Assembly: GCA_902783575.1 (NCBI GenBank)
Contig: CACZRP010000047.1
Location: 1 to 40,782, forward strand
Source of the DNA: an uncultured Eubacteriales bacterium
GTDB taxonomy: Bacteria > Bacillota > Clostridia > Lachnospirales > Bianqueaceae
Reading direction: 5' to 3'
Length of the DNA: 40,782 nucleotides
Shown piece after piece: positions 33,041 through 38,699 of the stretch (its first letter is position 1; the number at the start of each line of letters is the position of its first letter). Below the pieces are notes generated by a model. That model was not told the origin of the DNA, ran no database searches, and worked only from the letters and a program-made list of their open reading frames with translations. The position numbers and the translations under genes are program-made.

Positions 33041-33937
33041 ATGCGCTGGCTGTCGGATGTACTCAAAGAGCAGTACGGGGAGAAGGTCTATAAGCTGTCA
33101 TTAAGCTCCGGCTGCACCTGTCCCAACAGGGACGGTACCCTGGGCTATGGCGGATGCACCTTCTGCTCGGAGGGAGGCTCCGGTGATTTTGCCGCCGAAA
33201 CAGCTCCCATTGAAAATCAGATCGAGGAAGCCAAAAGCAGGATCCGGAAGAAAACGGACGCGAAGAAATTTATCGCCTATTTCCAATCCTTCACCAATAC
33301 CTACGGAGATATTGATTATCTTCGGGATCTCTATACCCGGACCATCGCAAGAGACGATGTGGTGATCCTGTCCATAGGAACACGGCCGGACTGTCTGCCC
33401 CGGGAGATGGTGGATATGCTCAGCGATCTGAACAAAATCAAGCCGGTATGGATCGAGCTGGGGCTTCAGACAGCCCATGACGAGACGGCTCGCCGGGTAC
33501 ACCGGGGATATGAACTAAAGGTCTTTGAGGAAGCCTATGAAATACTGACGGGGGCCGGACTTTCTGTGATCGTCCATCTGATTTTTGGCCTGCCTGGGGA
33601 AGACAAAGAGGATATGCTGTCTTCAGTCAGGTATCTGGCGGAGCTTTCGCTGCCGCCGGAGGGAGTGAAGCTTCAGATGCTTCACATCCTGAAGGGGACG
33701 CAGATGGGAAGGGAATATGAAGAACAACCCTTCGAGATGATGGATCTTTCTTCTTACTCGGATCTGATCGCCGAGAGTATTCGGATTCTTCCAAAGAACT
33801 TGGTAATTCACCGGGTGACGGGAGATGGTCCCAGACGCCTGCTGCTGGCGCCCCTCTGGACGCTGGATAAAAAGGTTGTACTGAATACCATTCATCGAAA
33901 GATCGATCAAATACTTATTCAGGAGGAAGAACGATGA
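33041..33937 (+). CDS. Radical SAM protein, YhcC/TIGR01212 family
   Basis: A radical SAM enzyme of unsettled function. The cysteines form the family's unusual wide pattern: Cys27 in CPNRDG, then Cys39 and Cys42 in CTFC (Cys25 is an additional nearby cysteine). Further family stretches are GLQTAHDETARRVHRGY and HLIFGLPGE. 298 residues from ATG 33041. The frame opens at 32978 within the transpeptidase gene, but GAGGAG (33028-33033) directly precedes 33041 and the protein from there matches the family N-terminus. The stop overlaps the next gene by four bases. Related proteins have been linked to tRNA-associated functions; I would not name a substrate. Confidence 0.9.
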   Translation: MRWLSDVLKEQYGEKVYKLSLSSGCTCPNRDGTLGYGGCTFCSEGGSGDFAAETAPIENQIEEAKSRIRKKTDAKKFIAYFQSFTNTYGDIDYLRDLYTRTIARDDVVILSIGTRPDCLPREMVDMLSDLNKIKPVWIELGLQTAHDETARRVHRGYELKVFEEAYEILTGAGLSVIVHLIFGLPGEDKEDMLSSVRYLAELSLPPEGVKLQMLHILKGTQMGREYEEQPFEMMDLSSYSDLIAESIRILPKNLVIHRVTGDGPRRLLLAPLWTLDKKVVLNTIHRKIDQILIQEEER

Positions 33938-34263
33938 GTCTGACAGTGAATCTGTATTACAAGGGAACCAATGGCTCTGCGAGAGCCTTCGCCGAGGAAA
34001 TGGAGAAGAGCGGCATCGCCTCCCGGATCCGGGCGGAGCAGGGAAATATCCGTTATCAGTATTTTATTCCTCTGGATGATCCCGAGACCGTGCTGCTGAT
34101 TGACAGCTGGGAGGATCAGGAAGCCATCGACGCCCATCACGCTTCTCCCATGATGAAAGAGCTGGCATCCCTGAGAGAAAAGTATGATCTGCATATGATC
34201 GCCGAGCGTTATGTCTCTGATGAATCCATGCCTGAGTCGGATAATGCTTTTCTGAGAAAGTAA
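33934..34263 (+). CDS. Small ABM-domain protein (putative quinol monooxygenase-like)
   Basis: 109 residues with the layout of the antibiotic-biosynthesis-monooxygenase fold, a dimeric ferredoxin-like barrel: SLTVNLYYKG as first strand, GNIRYQYFIPLDDPETVLLIDSW in the middle and HHASPMMKEL as the second helix. Members include YgiN-type quinol monooxygenases and many of unknown role; no catalytic residues can be named. The ATG overlaps the stop of the radical SAM gene by four bases (ATGA), so they are translationally coupled. Confidence 0.8.
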   Translation: MSLTVNLYYKGTNGSARAFAEEMEKSGIASRIRAEQGNIRYQYFIPLDDPETVLLIDSWEDQEAIDAHHASPMMKELASLREKYDLHMIAERYVSDESMPESDNAFLRK

Positions 34264-34271
34264 CAGGTTCT

Positions 34272-34340
34272 GATGCCGCTGGAGCCGTAAAGAAGGCATC
34301 CATACGGCGGATATCCTGATTTTGTTTTATTTTTTGAAAT
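34272..34340 (+). terminator. Possible weak terminator region after the ABM-domain gene
   Basis: Two overlapping pairings exist: GATGCC/GGCATC (34272-34277 with 34295-34300) and GCCGTA/TACGGC (34284-34289 with 34303-34308). They are followed at about 34319-34335 by a T-rich run (ATTTTGTTTTATTTTTT). The Ts are some ten bases from the stem, so termination here is uncertain. Confidence 0.35.
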
Positions 34341-34346
34341 TTTCCC

Positions 34347-34398
34347 AAGACCTTCGTCGGATTTGATATAATACAGTCAAATCACAGACGGAGGTCTT
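34347..34398 (+). promoter_or_regulatory. Long inverted repeat enclosing the -10 box of the DJ-1 gene
   Basis: AAGACC... (34347-34366) pairs with ...GGTCTT (34377-34398): 12 pairs including one G-U, a 1x3 internal loop, then 7 pairs, with a 10-base loop containing TATAAT. The right arm contains the ribosome site GGAGG (34390-34394) and ends in TTTT. It could be an operator, or in read-through RNA a terminator or ribosome-site lock. Confidence 0.75.
34364..34372 (+). promoter_or_regulatory. Extended -10 promoter of the DJ-1/MFS unit
   Basis: TGATATAAT: a TGn extension at 34364-34366 and a perfect TATAAT at 34367-34372. No recognisable -35 box lies at the right distance, which extended -10 promoters can do without. 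The predicted start is near 34379. Confidence 0.6.
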
Positions 34399-34406
34399 TT
34401 ACTGAT

Positions 34407-35573
34407 ATGAAGAAAGTTGCTGTTCTTTTTGCGGATGGATTTGAAGAGTCTGAATCCCTGACTATTGTTGATATTCTTCGCCGCGGAGGCATGGAGTGCC
34501 TGATGGTCGGTGTGACCGGCAGGGAAATGATGGGCGTGCATGATATCAATGTCCGGGCGGATGTGGAGCTTAGGGAAATCAGCGCCGATGATATGGATAT
34601 GGTGGTAATCCCCGGCGGTTATGTGGGGGTAGACGCTCTGATGCATGACATGGCAGCGCTGCAGCTGATCAGTGATATGAATGAGAAGGGCAAGTTTGTT
34701 ACCGCCATCTGCGCCGGTCCCAGAGTGCTGGATCGGGCCGGTGTGCTGGATGGAAAGAAATACACCTGCTATCCCGGTCAGGAGGAAAAGATCAAGGAAG
34801 GTACCTTTGAGGAAGCCATTGTCCTGAGGGACGGCAATCTGATCACCTCCCGTGGTCCTGCCACCTGCTATGCCTTTGCCTATGCCTTGCTGGATGCGCT
34901 GGGCGGAGACAGTCTGGCGGTAAAAAACAAAATGGTGTATTTCAACGCTTTTGATGAAGCCTCTTCCCACAGAGAGACCTGCCCGGATTCCGTTAAAGTC
35001 CCTGAGAAGAACAGGAAGGTGGCAGTCCTCATGAAAGAGGGCTATGAAGAAGGCGAGACCTTCAGTATTGTGGATATTATGCGCCGCCTGGGCATCGAAT
35101 GCACCACCTTCTGCTTTGATGAGGATCTCTGGGTGAAGGGCATGCAGGGTATGATGATTCAGGCCGATGAGAAATTCGGTGAGAGCATCGAAGAATATGA
35201 TGCCGTTGTGCTGCCCGGCGGCCGGCCTGGCGGTCCCAATCTGATTGCGGATCCCCAGGTAATGGATCTTCTGAAGCGCTGGAACGAGACTCCCGGCAAG
35301 ATTCTTTCCGCCCTTTGCTTCGGCACCAGGGCTCTGGCTGCGGCCGGTGTTATTGAAGGAAAGCATATGACGGGCTATACCGGCTATGATCAGTTCCTGA
35401 CCGGGGCTATATTTGAGACCAAAGTCGCCGTGGCGGACCAGAACCTGGTTTCTTCCCAGGGTCCGGCCACCGGCTATCCCTTCGCCTTCAAGCTGGCGGA
35501 GGTTCTGGGTTATGATCCCAGCATCGTCCGCAGCCGTCTGATGTATGACTATGCCGGCGGTATCCTGGGATGA
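34407..35573 (+). CDS. Tandem double-domain DJ-1/PfpI family protein
   Basis: Two complete DJ-1/PfpI domains in one 388-residue chain. Domain 1 (about 1-185) has the glutamate-elbow cysteine pair Glu14 (GFEESE) and Cys102 (AICAGPRVL); domain 2 (about 198-388) has Glu215 (GYEEGE) and Cys304 (ALCFGTRAL). Single-domain relatives are about 185 residues long and act as chaperones, deglycases/glyoxalases or stress proteins; which of these applies cannot be told. Each half also has its own second-half signature (SRGPATCYAFAYALL and SSQGPATGYPFAFKLA). GGAGG lies 12 bases before the ATG, a long spacing. The stop overlaps the MFS gene start by four bases. Confidence 0.9.
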   Translation: MKKVAVLFADGFEESESLTIVDILRRGGMECLMVGVTGREMMGVHDINVRADVELREISADDMDMVVIPGGYVGVDALMHDMAALQLISDMNEKGKFVTAICAGPRVLDRAGVLDGKKYTCYPGQEEKIKEGTFEEAIVLRDGNLITSRGPATCYAFAYALLDALGGDSLAVKNKMVYFNAFDEASSHRETCPDSVKVPEKNRKVAVLMKEGYEEGETFSIVDIMRRLGIECTTFCFDEDLWVKGMQGMMIQADEKFGESIEEYDAVVLPGGRPGGPNLIADPQVMDLLKRWNETPGKILSALCFGTRALAAAGVIEGKHMTGYTGYDQFLTGAIFETKVAVADQNLVSSQGPATGYPFAFKLAEVLGYDPSIVRSRLMYDYAGGILG

Positions 35574-36820
35574 GCGCTAAACGAGGTAATCTTCCCTATC
35601 TGCTGATACTGATCTGCTGCTGCCTTATGGCAGCCAGCGCCGTGGGCGTCTATACCAACTCCGTAGGGGTCTTCTATACCAAAGTTTCCGCCGATCTGGG
35701 CGTGGGGAGGGGCGCCTTTGCCCTGCATGCCACCCTGTGCGCCCTGACAGCAGGTTTTCTGTGTCCCCTAGCGGCCAGGATTATGCGGCGGTATCCCATG
35801 CGTCTGCTGATTCTGGCAGGTTCAGTTCTGGCGGGCGGAGCCACGGTGCTGATGAGCCTGACATCGAATATCTATGTGTTTTATCTGCTGGGGATCATCC
35901 GCGGCGTAGGCATGACCACCTTCTCCCTGATGCCGGTTACGACGCTGGTCAACAACTGGTTTAAGGAAAAGCATGGTCTGGCCGTGGGCATAGCCCTTTC
36001 CTTCAGCGGCATCGCGGGAGCGGTTTTCAGTCCGCTGTTCAGCTCCCTGATTGAGTCCTATGGCTGGAGAACCTCCTTTGTGTGGATGGGAGTGATCGGC
36101 TTTCTGCTGACGGTCCCGGGCATGTTCTTCGCTCATTACGAACCGGAAGCCATCGGTCTCCCTGCTTATGGCGGCGTGTTAAAAACTGAGAATAAGGCCG
36201 GCACTGCCGTTGATCAAAGGAAGGAAGCCAAAGGTGCGAAGCTGTATCTGCCGGCGCTGATTCTCCTCTCACTGATGACAGTGCTGCATACCTCTGTCAC
36301 GGGCATCGCCCAGCATTTTCCGGGAATGGCCGAATGGATGGGCATGAGCGCGGCGGTGGGGGCTGCCATGGTCTCCGCCGGTATGATCGGAAACATCATC
36401 AGCAAGCTGATTATCGGCTCCCTGAGTGACTGGATCGGTCCCTTCCGGGCCTCCATGTGGATGATCGCTGTCAATGCTATTGCCCTGGTGGGCTTGCTGG
36501 TTCTGGGAGGTTCGGCGGCCTGGGTTATGTATGCCATCGCATTCCTTTACGGCACCGTCTATTCCGTGGGAGCGGTGGGCATTCCGCTGCTGACCAGAAA
36601 GCTGTTTGGCCAGAAGAACTATTCCAACGCCTATTCCATTATGACCATCTTCACCAGCATCGGCAGCGCCTCGGCCCTGACCATCATCGGACTGGTCTAC
36701 GATATGACCGGCGGCTATACGGCCGCGCTCATGGGTGGTCTGGCCATCGACATCGTCAATTTCTGTCTGCTGATTGTCATGAGCAGGGTGCAGGCGGGAC
36801 GAGAAAAGAATGTTGCCTGA
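35570..36820 (+). CDS. Major facilitator superfamily transporter
   Basis: A 416-residue membrane protein with about 12 hydrophobic segments in two halves separated by a hydrophilic loop near residues 195-225. The loop after the second segment carries the basic RIMRRYP typical of MFS proteins. The overall look is of the oxalate/formate antiporter-monocarboxylate group (organic anions), but the substrate cannot be deduced. Its ATG overlaps the stop of the double DJ-1 gene (ATGA), so both are made together. Its stop overlaps the -35 box of the next promoter. Confidence 0.88.
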   Translation: MSAKRGNLPYLLILICCCLMAASAVGVYTNSVGVFYTKVSADLGVGRGAFALHATLCALTAGFLCPLAARIMRRYPMRLLILAGSVLAGGATVLMSLTSNIYVFYLLGIIRGVGMTTFSLMPVTTLVNNWFKEKHGLAVGIALSFSGIAGAVFSPLFSSLIESYGWRTSFVWMGVIGFLLTVPGMFFAHYEPEAIGLPAYGGVLKTENKAGTAVDQRKEAKGAKLYLPALILLSLMTVLHTSVTGIAQHFPGMAEWMGMSAAVGAAMVSAGMIGNIISKLIIGSLSDWIGPFRASMWMIAVNAIALVGLLVLGGSAAWVMYAIAFLYGTVYSVGAVGIPLLTRKLFGQKNYSNAYSIMTIFTSIGSASALTIIGLVYDMTGGYTAALMGGLAIDIVNFCLLIVMSRVQAGREKNVA

Positions 36821-36841
36821 GCCGGCTGGTTCTGCTACAAT
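36813..36841 (+). promoter_or_regulatory. Promoter of the RpiR-type regulator unit
   Basis: TTGCCT (36813-36818), a 17-base spacer, and an extended -10 TGCTACAAT (TACAAT at 36836-36841). The -35 box covers the end of the MFS gene. The predicted start near 36848 falls inside the left arm of the following hairpin. Confidence 0.6.
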
Positions 36842-36883
36842 AACAGTCAGAGATTTCTGAAGATTTCTGACTGTTATTTTTTT
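36841..36883 (+). terminator. Intrinsic terminator after the MFS gene
   Basis: An 11-bp perfect stem (36841-36851 with 36866-36876) followed by seven Ts (36877-36883). The loop region holds a tandem copy of AGATTTCTGA (36851-36870). It should stop RNA reading out of the DJ-1/MFS unit. Confidence 0.85.
36851..36870 (+). repeat. Tandem 10-bp repeat AGATTTCTGA x2
   Basis: Two exact head-to-tail copies. With the preceding TCAG the first copy also forms a 14-base palindrome (TCAGA-GATT-TCTGA, 36847-36860) lying at the predicted transcription start of the regulator gene, a suitable place for an operator. Confidence 0.85.
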
Positions 36884-36921
36884 CGCGGACAGACCGCAAG
36901 TTTCGAGATTTGGAGTGAATC

Positions 36922-37281
36922 ATGGCCTATTACGGAAAACTGCCCATTGTTCTTCTTTCGGAACTGGCTTCGGGAAAAGAGGATTCCTATAACTGCCGGA
37001 TTGCCGCCTATCTGCTGCGGCATCTGGGGGAGAGCATCAGCGCTGAGCAAATCGCCAGAGACTGTTTTGTTTCCAAGAGTGCTGTCAGCCGCTTTGCCCG
37101 TGATGTGGGACTGGAAGATTTCATGGAGCTGCGGGAGCTCCTTAAGAATTCGGAAAAGACCTTTGAGCTGATGGAGGGAGATGATTCCAGAAGTCAGGCC
37201 GGAAATATTGTCACAGAGGCCTCCAGAGCCATGGAAATGGTCTCAGAATCCCTTGATTACCCTGCCCTGTATGAGATTTAG
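36922..37281 (+). CDS. RpiR/MurR-type transcription regulator, N-terminal DNA-binding half (split gene)
   Basis: 119 residues with the RpiR-type helix-turn-helix: SISAEQIARDCFVSKSAVSR at about 37-56, followed by FARDVGLEDFMELRELL. It ends in a TAG at 37279 just where an intact RpiR protein would continue into its sugar-binding SIS domain. That second half is present in the -1 frame directly after. The two frames overlap only at 37275-37281. Either a single-base deletion split the gene, or the halves are made as separate coupled proteins. GGAGTGA precedes the ATG. Related regulators control sugar-phosphate or amino-sugar genes; the neighbouring phosphatase-family and glycosidase genes fit such a theme. 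Confidence 0.75.
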   Translation: MAYYGKLPIVLLSELASGKEDSYNCRIAAYLLRHLGESISAEQIARDCFVSKSAVSRFARDVGLEDFMELRELLKNSEKTFELMEGDDSRSQAGNIVTEASRAMEMVSESLDYPALYEI

Positions 37282-37703
37282 TGTCCGACCTCATTAAAGC
37301 CCCCAGAATCGCCTGTATGGGCCTTCTGAAGGCGGAGACTGCCGCGCTGAACCTGCAGAGCGATCTGGCGATGCTGGGACTGGAGGCAGTGACCAAGGTT
37401 TCCTTTATGGATCAGATGGAATATCTCAGTCACACGGCGGAAGATGAGGTGGTGGTGATTTTCAGCTATCAGGGGATCTTTTTTGACTATGATCTTCCGC
37501 CTTCCGTCAAAGAGGGCAAGGCGAAGATCTGGGTGGTGACCGGGAATCCGAAGGCCAGGGAAGAGCTGAAGAAAAAGCTGCCCCTTCGGGGTATTCTTTC
37601 CTTTTCTTCTCATCTGGATCTGATATCCCACCCCTATCAGCTGATCGCCGTTTCCACCATCATTGCCCAGCAGCTGGCCTCAAGGCTGCAGACATCCAGA
37701 TAA
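37281..37703 (+). CDS. RpiR/MurR-type regulator, C-terminal SIS-like half (split gene)
   Basis: 140 residues beginning with a GTG that overlaps the preceding stop by one base (TAGTG). No ribosome site is present, so it depends on re-initiation or is the remnant of a frameshifted gene. The Rossmann-like pattern of a SIS domain is visible (IACMGLLKAETAALNLQSDL, then VVVIFSYQG, then KIWVVTG). The glycine/serine sugar-phosphate loop usually found after the first strand is not recognisable, so ligand binding may be lost or changed. A 48-residue membrane peptide follows after 15 bases. Confidence 0.65.
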   Translation: MSDLIKAPRIACMGLLKAETAALNLQSDLAMLGLEAVTKVSFMDQMEYLSHTAEDEVVVIFSYQGIFFDYDLPPSVKEGKAKIWVVTGNPKAREELKKKLPLRGILSFSSHLDLISHPYQLIAVSTIIAQQLASRLQTSR

Positions 37704-37718
37704 AAGAGAGGATTAAAT

Positions 37719-37865
37719 ATGAGTGAACAGAAAAAAGGAAAGCTAAAGAAAATCATTCAGCTGGCTGCGGTTTTTGTATCTTTCATCAGCTGTGCCATTA
37801 CCGTACGGATCCTGGACAGAAAAAGAAAAAATCACGGAAAGCTGAGCGAAAAGGATGAACACTGA
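37719..37865 (+). CDS. Small 48-residue membrane peptide, unknown
   Basis: A short frame encoding 48 residues: a lysine-rich start (MSEQKKGKLKK), one hydrophobic helix at about 12-29 (IIQLAAVFVSFISCAITV) and a strongly basic, then acidic tail. GAGAGGA at about 37706-37712 precedes the ATG at good distance. It overlaps the next gene by 11 bases. I know no family for it. The good ribosome site and the positive residues flanking the single helix favour a real gene. Confidence 0.6.
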   Translation: MSEQKKGKLKKIIQLAAVFVSFISCAITVRILDRKRKNHGKLSEKDEH

Positions 37866-38637
37866 GAAGCTGATTGAAGAAATCTCCCTGACTGCCAGAG
37901 AAGCGGGGCAGATCATGCTGGAGGCGGAGGATATCCGTCATACCATCAAGGCCAAAAGCGGCCATGCCAATTTTGTCACCGCCTATGATGAGCGGGTGCA
38001 GGAATTTCTCTTTGACAGGCTCCAAAAGATCCTTCCCGGGGCCCATTTTGTAGGTGAAGAGGAAGGGGCGGAGGTCTTTAAGCCTGAATATGAAAAGGGC
38101 TATACCTTCTGCATCGATCCCATCGACGGAACCTCCAATTTCCTGACGGGCTACCGTCCCTCAGTCATCAGCCTAGCCCTGTTTCTGGATGGGAAAAACC
38201 ATGTTTCCGTGGTCTATGAGCCCTATCATGACCTGATGTTTACCGCGGCCCGGGGAGAAGGGGCTTTCCTGAACGGAAAGAAGCTTGAAAGCTCCCGGGA
38301 GCCTCTGGCCAGGTCCCTGGTGTCCTTCGGAACCTCGCCCTATGATCCTGAGCTGATGGACCGCTCTTTTGAGCTGTGCCGGAAGATTCTGCCTCAGTGC
38401 ATCGACTTAAGGCGCAGCGGCAGTGCCGTCTGGGATATCTGTCAGGTAGCCATGGGTGTGACGGGCATGTTCTTTGAATGCAGGCTCCGGCTCTGGGATT
38501 TTGCCGCCGCGGCCCTGATTGTGGAGGAAGCGGGAGGCCGGATCACCGATATGGAAGGCCAGCCCCTGACCATGAGAGGTCCTTCCTCCGTGCTCTGCGT
38601 CAGTGCCGGTGTGGCCGGTGAAATCAGACGATTTTGA
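37855..38637 (+). CDS. Inositol monophosphatase family protein
   Basis: A Mg2+-dependent phosphatase of the IMPase/FBPase/CysQ superfamily. The metal ligands are visible: Glu68-Glu69 in GEEEG, Asp88 and Asp91 in the signature DPIDGTSNF (88-96), and Asp215 in WDFAAAALIVEEAGG. 260 residues is typical. The substrate could be inositol phosphate, another sugar phosphate or PAP; the sequence alone does not say. The start has no strong ribosome site of its own and lies inside the end of the 48-residue gene, so it may be coupled to it. Its stop codon is part of the next promoter's -35 box. Confidence 0.93.
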   Translation: MNTEKLIEEISLTAREAGQIMLEAEDIRHTIKAKSGHANFVTAYDERVQEFLFDRLQKILPGAHFVGEEEGAEVFKPEYEKGYTFCIDPIDGTSNFLTGYRPSVISLALFLDGKNHVSVVYEPYHDLMFTAARGEGAFLNGKKLESSREPLARSLVSFGTSPYDPELMDRSFELCRKILPQCIDLRRSGSAVWDICQVAMGVTGMFFECRLRLWDFAAAALIVEEAGGRITDMEGQPLTMRGPSSVLCVSAGVAGEIRRF

Positions 38638-38662
38638 CAAGTGATAAAAAATGGATTATAAT
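38634..38662 (+). promoter_or_regulatory. Consensus sigma-A promoter of the GH13 gene
   Basis: Both boxes are perfect: TTGACA (38634-38639), a 17-base spacer, TATAAT (38657-38662). The -35 box includes the stop codon of the upstream gene. The predicted start near 38669 is inside the left arm of the adjacent hairpin and about 31 bases before the ATG. Confidence 0.9.
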
Positions 38663-38699
38663 ATCCTTTCGTAACTGATCAACGAAAGGATATTTTTTT
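38661..38699 (+). terminator. Terminator hairpin abutting the GH13 start codon
   Basis: A perfect 12-bp stem (38661-38672 with 38682-38693), a 9-base loop and a run of seven Ts (38693-38699) ending directly at the ATG. It should terminate RNA from the upstream unit. The right arm also contains AAAGGA (38685-38690), the likely ribosome site of the next gene. Confidence 0.85.

Noticed and set aside
37270..37285. Programmed -1 frameshift joining the two RpiR halves
   Set aside because: No X-XXY-YYZ slip heptamer, no upstream ribosome-like stimulator and no clear downstream structure were found in the tiny overlap; a mutation or coupled re-initiation is more likely.
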